A stretch of 27,039 bases of DNA from Mitosporidium daphniae. Lineage: Eukaryota > Microsporidia. The notes below the pieces were generated by a model, which was not told the DNA's origin, searched no databases, and saw only the letters and a program-made list of their open reading frames with translations. This document shows positions 1 through 7,342 of the stretch, piece by piece. Each line of letters starts with the position of its first letter. Positions within the stretch are counted from its first letter, which is position 1. The position numbers were made by a program, and so were the translations under genes. The stretch lies in NCBI RefSeq assembly GCF_000760515.2, contig NW_013546159.1, positions 1-27,039 of the forward strand, read 5' to 3'.

Positions 1-39
1 CTTTCTACGCAGACATTTGCCATTTCCACAGCTCGTGGG

Positions 40-219
40 CTATATACGGCCTTTCAGCTTAGGATCCTTGATAACTGGGGCAAAATCGAATATACCTGCT
101 TGTACAAAATTAGACTCCACTCCTCAAACTAGATTCCGCATATGTACCGGCTTTTGATAAACTGCACAACCACCCAACACCGACAACGACGATTCATAAA
201 ACTTAGGACCCCAAGCCAT
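40..219 (-). CDS. Possible small or partial gene at the left edge (unresolved)
   Basis: A minus-strand reading frame opens with ATG at 219, 31 bp beyond the cyclin stop, a spacing typical of this window. It encodes MAWGPKFYESSLSVLGGCAV and then YQKPVHMRNLV before a TGA. Splicing out a GT...AG segment in the observed size range (for example 25 nt from the GTACAT just after YQKP) restores reading into WSLILYKQ. A second 29-nt candidate intron then leads to DPKLKGRI and a TAG at 40-42. Several splice solutions fit, and I recognise no family. It could be a small mitochondrial protein, the 5' part of a gene leaving the window, or noise. Confidence 0.25.
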
Positions 220-250
220 TAGTGTTCATTTAAGTGTTTAATTGAAAATT

Positions 251-967
251 TTAATAAATTGTGGCTGGCTTGGTTGCCACTTGAGGCGCCATTCCAGCAA
301 GGCACGTTTTGTAGTAAAGCTGATGGCTTTGGTTGGTAAAAAGGTATTTTACAGCATCAAAAAACATCAAAAGCGTCTCATGCCACACGGAGAGGTTCAA
401 GCTCCAAAAGTCATATTGGATATGGCCAAGGAATTCCCTTTCAAACTCGTTAATTTGGACAACGCTGAAAAGGGACGAGTAGCTCGCCCAAAAGGCATTT
501 GAAAATATGGCGTCATTTAAAAATTTACAAGACACCATTAAAGATACCAAAAGCAATGAGTATAAATCAAAGGAGCACTGTTTGTATGTTGATGAGTGGC
601 CGAATTTCGCTGCCAAATAGAGGGCGTAAATGATGGCGCTAAGCCCAATGCAACTGCGTCGGATAAGAACAGAGGCAAAATTGACAAAATGGCTGTAAGA
701 TTCTTTGTGCAAATAAAAGCCACAAGGAATTTGCAATAAAAATAGCATGCTAGCACAGCTGACGATTTCAACAGAAGGCAGCACGCCAAGATGGAAAATG
801 GAAAGGCGAAAAGAGTAAGCATCTCTGTATAGGAAGCCGTTGGCCTGAAGATGATTTTTCCATGCTTCAAAGGCAGAAGAAGTCAAGTGTAGGCTTCTAT
901 ATCTCTCCTCACACGAATAGATGTCCGGATGCACAAATAGCCTTCTATCTAACACACACGGCCTCAT
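251..967 (-). CDS. PHO80-like cyclin (Pcl/cyclin Y type)
   Basis: A 238-residue protein read as one uninterrupted exon with an ATG start at 967. The middle carries the cyclin-box signature of PHO80/PCL-type cyclins: a helix LLVSLMVSCKFLNDAIFSNA (about residues 138-157) followed by FWASYSSLF, VVQINEFEREFLGHIQYDF and a closing LNLSVWHE. In the family this corresponds to the SLMVASKFLDD...NxxWA...E(L/F)xFL segment that packs against the CDK. Such cyclins activate Pho85/CDK5/CDK14-like kinases in nutrient, polarity or cell-cycle control; the partner here is unknown. The N-terminal third aligns poorly, and a small stopless intron there cannot be excluded. It is divergent to PRPP synthetase, with 213 bp between the two starts. 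Confidence 0.8.
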   Translation of the reverse strand: MRPCVLDRRLFVHPDIYSCEERYRSLHLTSSAFEAWKNHLQANGFLYRDAYSFRLSIFHLGVLPSVEIVSCASMLFLLQIPCGFYLHKESYSHFVNFASVLIRRSCIGLSAIIYALYLAAKFGHSSTYKQCSFDLYSLLLVSLMVSCKFLNDAIFSNAFWASYSSLFSVVQINEFEREFLGHIQYDFWSLNLSVWHETLLMFFDAVKYLFTNQSHQLYYKTCLAGMAPQVATKPATIY

Positions 968-1180
968 AGTTTGAAAAATAACCTTCCGAGGAACATAGCG
1001 AGCATATCAACATGGATTCGACAAGATCAAAAATCACAATAATGCGTAAACATTTTCAGACGCACCTATGATAATCCAATAAGGGCAAATAGAAGGGATG
1101 GTATCGATGACGAAAATGATAATCTTTTGATTACAAAAAATTCTCACTCGTTGACGATTCAATAATTTTTTAACCCTTTC
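968..1180. promoter_or_regulatory. Divergent promoter between the cyclin and PRPP synthetase
   Basis: These 213 bp separate two divergent start codons and must hold both promoters. An AT-rich segment, caataattttttaac, lies about 8-20 bp upstream of the PRPP synthetase ATG and resembles the AAATTT-like elements in front of other genes here. A 19-codon plus-strand ORF at 1011-1070 could act as an upstream ORF if transcripts start far upstream, but I see nothing else supporting it. No structural RNA is visible. Confidence 0.5.
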
Positions 1181-2177
1181 ATGTTCAAAGATGACTGCAA
1201 CTCCATCAAAATCATATCTGGCAATTCCCATCCCAAGCTGGCTGCACTGATTGCCAAGCGACTGGGAACCTCTGTGTGCAATATCAACGCAACGCAGCTG
1301 TTTAACAAGGAAATCTCCATTATTGTGGGCGAGTCGATCCGTGATGAAGATGTTTATATCATCCAAACGGGAAACGGGGAGGTCAACAAAAACCTAATGG
1401 AACTTCTCCACTTAATTCACGCCTGCAAGATTGCATCTGCACGCAGGATCACCGCGGGTACGCTTCATTTTCCAAACAATAGTCATTCCATGCTTTCCAT
1501 ATGCACGCCAGGACAAGAAAGATAAGAGCAGGGCTCCAATAACGGCAAAACTTGTGGCAAATATGTTGACTGTTGCTGGCGCTACCCATGTCATAACGAT
1601 GGATTTACATGCCTCCCAGATCCAGGGCTTTTTTGATGTCCCTGTGGATAATTTGATAGCCGAGCTCTCTTTAATCAGCTGGATCAAGAAAAATGTCCCC
1701 AATTATACCAATGCAGTCTTGGTTTCTCCAGATGCTGGCGGCACTAAACGATGCACATCTATGGCAGACAAGCTGAACCTTGATTTTGCCATCATTCACA
1801 AGGAGCGCGTAAAGGCTAATCACGTTTCCAGAATGGTTCTTGTCGGCGATGTCGCGGGAAAGGCGGCAATTTTGGTGGACGATATGGCCGACACATGTGG
1901 GACGCTTGGCTTGGCAGCAAAAACATTAATGGAGCATGGGGCCGCCAAAGTCTATGCGCTAGTCGTCCATGGCATACTTTCAGGGCGTGCCTTGGAGGTT
2001 CTCTCCGATAGCCAGTTGGACACCATTGTTATTACCAATACCCTCCCGACAGAGGAGAAGATAAAGGCTTGCCCCAAACTCGCCTGTGTAGACATCAGCC
2101 CCATTATTGCGGAAGCCATTCGCCGCACACACAACGGGGAGTCAGTCTCGTATCTCTTTACGTGCGCACCAGAATAG
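1181..2177 (+). CDS. PRS: Ribose-phosphate pyrophosphokinase (PRPP synthetase)
   Basis: Makes PRPP from ribose 5-phosphate and ATP for nucleotide, NAD, histidine and tryptophan synthesis in the cytosol. The 323-residue product matches the usual family length. It starts in family style ([13 protein letters not shown]). It carries the flexible loop [18 protein letters not shown] and the PRPP-binding loop [12 protein letters not shown]. One 25-nt intron (1458-1482, GTACGC...AATAG) interrupts codon phase 1; removing it joins RRITA to [14 protein letters not shown] exactly as in homologues. The stop is TAG, followed three bases later by an AATAAATTAA-like 3' element. Confidence 0.97.
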
Positions 2178-2323
2178 AAATAAATTAATTCCCACATGCA
2201 CCTAAAGACACCGAGTCGATAGTATTATCTGCTGGGGTGTGGTATGGTATGGAAAGCTGTTGTGCATGCTTGCTACTTGGCTGTCAGTGATAGCTACTTG
2301 GGTGTCAATTTGAAATTTTTTAA
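2178..2323. promoter_or_regulatory. Intergenic region between PRPP synthetase and COQ8
   Basis: A 146-bp tandem-gene interval. It starts with an AATAAATTAA-like signal directly after the PRPP synthetase stop (likely polyadenylation). It then holds a short tggtatggtatgg repeat and two 21-bp-spaced copies of GCTACTTGGNTGTCA, and ends with tttgaaattttttaa immediately before the COQ8 ATG, an AAATTT-like element shared with other starts in this window. No coding potential seen. Confidence 0.5.
2272..2309. repeat. Two-copy 21-bp tandem repeat upstream of COQ8
   Basis: Copies begin at 2272 and 2293 and match in 15 of the first 17 bases (gctacttggctgtcagt versus gctacttgggtgtcaat). The pair ends about 15 bp before the COQ8 start codon, so it could be a duplicated factor-binding site or part of the 5' untranslated region. 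Confidence 0.6.
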
Positions 2324-4100
2324 ATGCTTCTGGAGCTCCTTTTCCGAACTCCACTCTCAGGGTACGAAAGGACCCGTCTTGCTCTGGGAATGAAGAACAT
2401 ATTTTCAGCATTTCAAATTCCAGAAGAAAAATGTCTATCCCCATCTTTCAAATCACAAGGAAGCTCATCGGCCCCCATAAAGGATAATGATGCCTCGACT
2501 GGACATTCTGCTACCATTAATATGGACCACGAAGTCAACCTGTCTGCCACAAATGAGGCTGCAGAGGATATCTTTTCTTCTCAAGTTTTAGAGGCACTTG
2601 TCAAAGTTGAAGATGCTAAGGCACACCCGAGACTCAAAGCCATGCCTGTTCCGGCTGGAAAAGCAAATCGGGTGCTTAACTATGCATCTCTTGCAATTGG
2701 AATGGCCGCTGGTGCTCTTTCCGAAACAGCAAAGCGTGCCATAAGAAAGCCTGATCCAGCTAATGTCTCTAATGTTTGGCTCTCGGAGGAGAATGCCAAC
2801 AGGCTTGTAACCCGGCTTTCGAAAATGCGAGGGGCTGCTCTCAAATTAGGGCAGCTATTTAGCATGCAGGGCGCAGATGTTCTTCCCCCAGAACTGGCCC
2901 ACATATTTGAGCGAGTGCGTAACATGGCCTATGCAATGCCGTGGCCTCAAGCTGAGGTCGCTATTTTTCTTAATGTTTTAGGTGGTGCTCAAGAAAAATT
3001 TAGGAGCCAGCTGGCGAGACCTTTTTTCTTCTTTTGACCACGAAGCTCCCATAGCAGCTGCATATATTGGCCAGGTCCATCAGGCCCTAATTAAAGATCA
3101 GAAGGTTGCTGTGAAAATTCAATATCCCGGTGTTCGGAAGAGTCTCTCCTCTGACATTTCCTCTTTGAAAACGCTCCTTTTATTGGGAAATCTTCTTCCA
3201 AAAGGTCTCTTTTTGGAAAAGACTCTGCATGTCTTGGAGAAAGAATTAATCTGGGAAACGAATTATCTGCGCGAAGCCTTGTGGATGGACTGGTTCAGAC
3301 GGACCATTTCGCCGCTTTCGGCAATTGTTCCCGAGGTGTTTTCTTTGAAAATCCCGGTTTTTTTCCCACTACACTCTGGGGAGTCTGTACTGACTACCGA
3401 ATGGGTCGATGGCCTGCCCTTAGACCGTCTTTTAGCACTTCCTCAAGCGGTTCGTAATAAGGTTGGTTAATTTGGCGATTATTTGATTTAGATTGGAGCC
3501 ACCATTCTGGCTCTCTGTTTTTGGGAAATATTTACCTTGAGGGCAATGCAAACAGATCCGAACTGGGCAAACTTTCTCTTTGATGGTGAACGTATTGTTT
3601 TACTAGACTTTGGCGCGGCGCGGAGATTTGACTCCAAATTTGTAGAGGGATACCGTCGTTTGGTGCTAGCAGCCGCAAAAGAGGATTGGGAACAGGGATA
3701 CCAGGCCTCGCTTGATCTGAAGTATTTGACGGGCCTCGAGTCCAAGGTACCTCTATTGACAAGCTTATTGTAGGCCATGATAAATGCTCATTTGAACTCC
3801 TTGATAGTGATTGGTCTTCCATTCAGGGCTTCTTCTGATAACAAATTTGACTTTTCCACATATTCCAACATCGTCCAGAGCATCAAGTCTTCTATACCTG
3901 TAATGCTGGAGGAGCGGCTTACACCGCCACCCGAGGATACCTATGCTTTGCATCGGAAGTTATCCGGTGTGTTTCTACTGTGTGCAAAGCTTGGTGCTGT
4001 GGTCGATTGTAATTATCTGTTGAGAAGATTGGTTGAGGATGTAAACCCTGTCGGTGTATTAGAAAATTTTGACTTGCCACCCTATCCTGAAATAAATTAA
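2324..4100 (+). CDS. COQ8: COQ8/ABC1/ADCK-family atypical kinase (ubiquinone biosynthesis)
   Basis: Mitochondrial atypical kinase/ATPase needed to assemble and run the coenzyme Q biosynthetic complex. Three introns (2957-2981, 25 nt; 3462-3491, 30 nt; 3747-3773, 27 nt) join four exons into 564 residues. The N-terminus (LLFRTPLSGYERTRLALG) looks like a mitochondrial presequence. The family KxGQ region is MRGAALKLGQLFSMQG (about 165-180). The alanine-rich loop reads PIAAAYIGQVH (about 236-246), the nucleotide-binding lysine lies in VAVKIQYPGV, and catalytic motifs TDPNWANFLFD and LLDFGAAR follow. The usual AAAS loop is AAAY here. Full length and intact motifs argue for a working gene. It precedes a tiny membrane-protein gene by 28 bp. 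Confidence 0.95.
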
Positions 4101-4128
4101 TCCAAAATAAATTAAATTTGAATTTGCA

Positions 4129-4272
4129 ATGCCTACAAAGGGAGGTTGGCCATTAATCACGGGAAGAATGATGCCGGTGCTGATTTCTGTATTAATCGTA
4201 GGAATCAGTAGTATACTGGTGATCCATAAGCCATGGACTGAAAAAGGTAAATCAAATTTTGAATTTATTTAA
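4129..4272 (+). CDS. Candidate 47-residue single-pass membrane protein
   Basis: A short ORF (ATG 4129, TAA 4270-4272) fills the gap between COQ8 and acetyl-CoA synthetase, 28 bp and 35 bp from each. The peptide has a short polar head (MPTKGGWPLITGR), one clear transmembrane helix (MMPVLISVLIVGISSILVI) and a basic tail (HKPWTEKGK). This is the layout of small accessory subunits of respiratory or membrane complexes. The PLITGR stretch faintly resembles the PITG segment of fungal COX9/COX7A-like subunits, but that is a guess. An AAATTT-like element lies about 10 bp upstream. A GTAAAT following EKG could be a donor for a terminal intron ending near 4300. Confidence 0.45.
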   Translation: MPTKGGWPLITGRMMPVLISVLIVGISSILVIHKPWTEKGKSNFEFI

Positions 4273-4307
4273 TTTTTAATTTTGATTGTTGAAATAATAG
4301 CGTAGAA

Positions 4308-6709
4308 ATGAGCCATTCACGAAAGGTTCGTTCGGCGGTCATGCATCAGTGTATGGATGCTAACTTGAAGGTATCCCGTTTCATCTGTTGCATTTAGAAT
4401 GCGGATTTTCCGTCTCCGCCGATTTCTTTTGAAGATTATAAAAAGTGGTACTCTTTTTCTCTTTCTCATAATTCCGAATTTTGGGGGAAAATGGGGCGAG
4501 ACCTTTTATATTGGAATAAGCCATTTACTAAAGTATTGGGGCAAGGCGGGGCATATTCTTTCAATGGATCTACCGAGTTTTCAAATAAAAACGCCTCTGT
4601 TTCCTTTCAAGACAAACAGGAAAATCAGCAAGATCCCTCCAAAAATCTTTGTGCTGACGCAACAAAATTTGAACAAATTACTTGGTTTGAAGATGGAGAG
4701 CTTAACATATGCTATAATGTCCTTGATGTTCACGCCCATTCTAATGCCGATAAAATTGCCCTGATTTGGGAGGCGGACGAGCCAAATACCGGGGTATCGA
4801 TAACTTTCGGCGAGCTATTGGCCCAAGTTTGCCAACTGTCCAATTTGATATCTCGAAAATTTCCTTATCTAAAGCCAGGCATTGATGTTGTCACCATATA
4901 CATGTCCATGGTTCCCCAGGCTGTTGTTGCCATGTTGGCCTGCGCTCGACTTGGTCTTATACATAAGTACTTCCCTCCGGTCTCATTGTAGTGTCGTTTT
5001 CGCCGGATTCAGTGCCGAAGCACTTGCAGAACGAATCTCAGATGCCAATTCGCAACTTGTCATTACAACCGATTTTGGTCTGCGCGGAAATCGCCGGATT
5101 GCAACCAAAGATACCGTCGATTTGGCCCTTTCTTTTTTGCCACCAGGTTTGGTGAAGGTACATTTTGTGATTGTATTTTAACCAAAGCATGTTTTGGTTG
5201 CTCAAAGAAACATTTCCAACGCTGCCAGTTGTAATTTAATTGATGGGAGGGATTTGCTATGGAATGATGTGGTTCCTTTGGAAGAAAAAACATTTACCCC
5301 AAGATCGGTGTGCAGTGAACACCCGCTCTTTGTTCTATATACTTCCGGAAGGTAAGCTAATTGATCGTCATAAGCTCAGTACTGGAAAACCAAAGGGTGT
5401 TTTACATACTTCTGCTGGGTACCTTTTGTATGCTAAACTCACTGCAAAGTATGTTTTCGACCTGCAAAAGGATGATGTTTTTGGGTGTATGGCGGACATT
5501 GGGTATTTTTCGTCTTACTATCATCAGGTGGATCACTGGACACTCGTATGTGGTTTATGGGCCTTTATCAAACGGGGTCACAGTAACTCTCTTTGAAAGC
5601 ATCCCGACATATCCGACGCCATCTCGCTACTGGTTTGGATTGTTGCTGATTTATTTTGTAGGCAAATGGCCGAAAAGCATCGCCTCACGCAACTTTATAC
5701 GGCCCCTACCGTCATTCGTCTATTGAAAGCACACGGTGATAAACATATTGAAGGATATGATCTGTCATCTCTTAAGATCCTTGGCAGTGTTGGAGAGCCG
5801 ATCCACGCAGATGTAAAGATGCATCTTAATGACTAGACTTGGCAATGGTTTTACGATGTCGTTGGAAAGGGAAAATGCACCCTTGTCGATACATATTGGC
5901 AAACGGAAACAGGGGGCATTGTAATTACCGCGCTACCTGGGGGAATGCCCGTGATGCCAGGATCTGCCTCTCTTCCATTCTTTGGAATTGAGCCAACTTT
6001 AATGAGTAGCTCGAGTGAGGAAACCAATCACAATGGCGGTTGTTCTGAAAAAGTCGAGTCCGGCATACTCACGTTTGCCCGCCCTTGGCCAGGGATGGCT
6101 CGCACTGTTCTGAACGACTACTCAAGATATCTTTCGGCTTATTTGAAGCCGTATCCTGGGTATTTCTTTACCGGCGATGGAGCGAATAAGGAGAGCTCGA
6201 ATGGGCTATTCATTCTAACAGGACGAGTTGACGATGTCATCAATGTGTCCGGGCACAGGCTTTCATCCCGTGAAATCGAAAGTGCTCTAATGAAGCACTA
6301 TTGTGTGTCCGAGTCTGCAGTCATTGGAGAAGAAGATCCAATCACCGGCCAATCGATTACAGTTGTCGTCGGCTTAAAAGCATATCCACAAAAACCAACC
6401 ATCGAGGCGGAACTGAAAGATGTGGTCCGGAAAGCAATTGGGCCCATTGCGACGCCGAAATGCGTCGTTGTACTTTCAGAATCTTCCTTGACATCTGCAG
6501 GCGGGCTTCCCAAAACTCGATCTGGCAAAATTATGAGAAGGGTTTTAAGGATTATCCTGCACGAATGCAGATCTTGGCATGCCTCGCACGAAAAGCTTCT
6601 TCAAAAGCAGGCTGATTTTTTGGCCTCGTTCTATTCCCATTTGTATCAGAGATTGGGGGACTTGTCGACACTAAACAATCCCAGGTATTTGATGGCACAT
6701 GCAATTTAA
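4308..6709 (+). CDS. ACS1: Acetyl-CoA synthetase (AMP-forming)
   Basis: Activates acetate with ATP and CoA to acetyl-CoA through acetyl-AMP. Seven introns (4371-4397, 4967-4991, 5158-5187, 5352-5379, 5503-5527, 5633-5661, 5813-5836; 24-30 nt) join into 737 residues. The first exon is only 21 codons. Signatures: [11 protein letters not shown]...[24 protein letters not shown], the AMP loop [15 protein letters not shown] (split by an intron inside the AGT codon), [46 protein letters not shown], and the acetylatable lysine in [15 protein letters not shown]. About 22-24 extra residues sit between VLR and the usual LGDLSTL end. A TAG at 5834-5836 looks like a nonsense codon but is the end of the last intron. 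No targeting signal is obvious, so a cytosolic/nuclear location is likely. Confidence 0.96.
5813..5836 (+). other. 24-nt phase-0 intron in ACS that mimics a nonsense codon
   Basis: GTAAAGATGCATCTTAATGA followed by CTAG. Left unspliced, the frame stays open until the terminal TAG, so automated calling could see either a read-through segment or a disrupted gene. Removing it gives VGEPIHAD joined to [10 protein letters not shown], the exact spacing of the VGEPIxPEAWEWYxxVVG motif in the family. It contains a branch-point-like CTTAATGAC. Confidence 0.9.
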
Positions 6710-6788
6710 TTTCCTTAGCGTTGTCGAGTACTTGGCCCGAGATATTTTCCAATTCCTGAATAAAAAATAATTTTAATTCTTCTCCTTC

Positions 6789-7314
6789 ATGTTACATGGG
6801 ATCCAATCCACCACTTTCGAGGATGAAGATATAAGCTCAATTAAAACCCTGCTGCAGAAAAAATTGCTGCCTCTACGAAAACAAGAGGAAATCCAACTGT
6901 CAAGATTCAGGGCCATTAAAAAATCCCAATTGGATCCAAAAATATGCTCCAAATTTTTCAAGTTTTTGCAGTATGGTTATGCTTCGCGCTCAGCCATAAT
7001 AGCGCAAACAGAAGAATGCTTGCAATCAAGGTGTGCATGTTGAATTTACCGTAGGCTCGATGGCATATCCTCCCAATCACCCCATACAAAAGCAAACTGC
7101 TCCACGGCAATCCAAAAGACAAAATCGCTAGTAGATATGTGGTATTGGCTTACTTTACTAGTTGAAGTGGGTACGGGCTCAGAAATCCGTCGAAGAGATC
7201 ATTGTCGATGAAAACATGAAAAACTGGAAGGAAAGATGCGAAGCATTTTCTTCCATCGAGCCCAAGCCCGCCTCGCAGCCGACTATGGAGCCTTTCCCGA
7301 TTGGCGAGCCCTAA
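6789..7314 (+). CDS. MIX23: MIX23/CCDC58-like mitochondrial intermembrane-space protein
   Basis: Two introns (7031-7054, 24 nt; 7131-7161, 31 nt) give 156 residues. The C-terminal segment LKWVRAQKSVEEIIVDENMK followed by NWKERCEAF matches the conserved end of MIX23/CCDC58 (LKWMQxELNVEEVVNDRSW...ERC). The middle CSKFFKFLQYGYASRSAII matches its C...LYESLxxAHASRDxVI segment, with a further cysteine nearby. Family members are small helical intermembrane-space proteins with paired cysteines, linked to protein import. The match also settles the second intron: a competing 22-nt choice at 7161-7182 would lose LKWVRAQ. The stop lies inside a CCCTAACCCTAA motif. The gene is convergent with SEN1, 28 bp apart. 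Confidence 0.85.
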
Positions 7315-7320
7315 CCCTAA
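7309..7320. repeat. Telomere-like (CCCTAA)2 overlapping the MIX23 stop codon
   Basis: CCCTAACCCTAA spans the last proline codon and TAA stop of MIX23 and the start of the 28-bp convergent gap before SEN1. It contains AGCCCTAA, an exact match to the ARCCCTAA site known for the yeast factor Tbf1. Function here is unproven. Confidence 0.7.
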
Positions 7321-7342
7321 GTTATTGTTTATTAATTTGCTA

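Noticed and set aside
253-266. 14-base sequence aataaattgtggct shared with the region at about 19296
   Set aside because: One copy is in cyclin coding sequence and the other in a promoter; a few identical 14-mers are expected by chance in 27 kb of AT-rich DNA.
242-502. 86-residue plus-strand ORF at the cyclin locus
   Set aside because: It is antisense to the C-terminal part of the cyclin box, has no family features, and its basic composition follows from the antisense strand.
5834-5836. ACS as a pseudogene, or TAG recoded as an amino acid
   Set aside because: A 24-nt intron with correct ends and branch-like sequence removes the TAG and restores the exact family spacing; other genes use TAG as a normal stop.
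7161-7182. Alternative 22-nt second intron of MIX23
   Set aside because: It would lose LKWVRAQ, which matches the conserved LKWMQ segment of the family; the 31-nt intron 7131-7161 keeps it.
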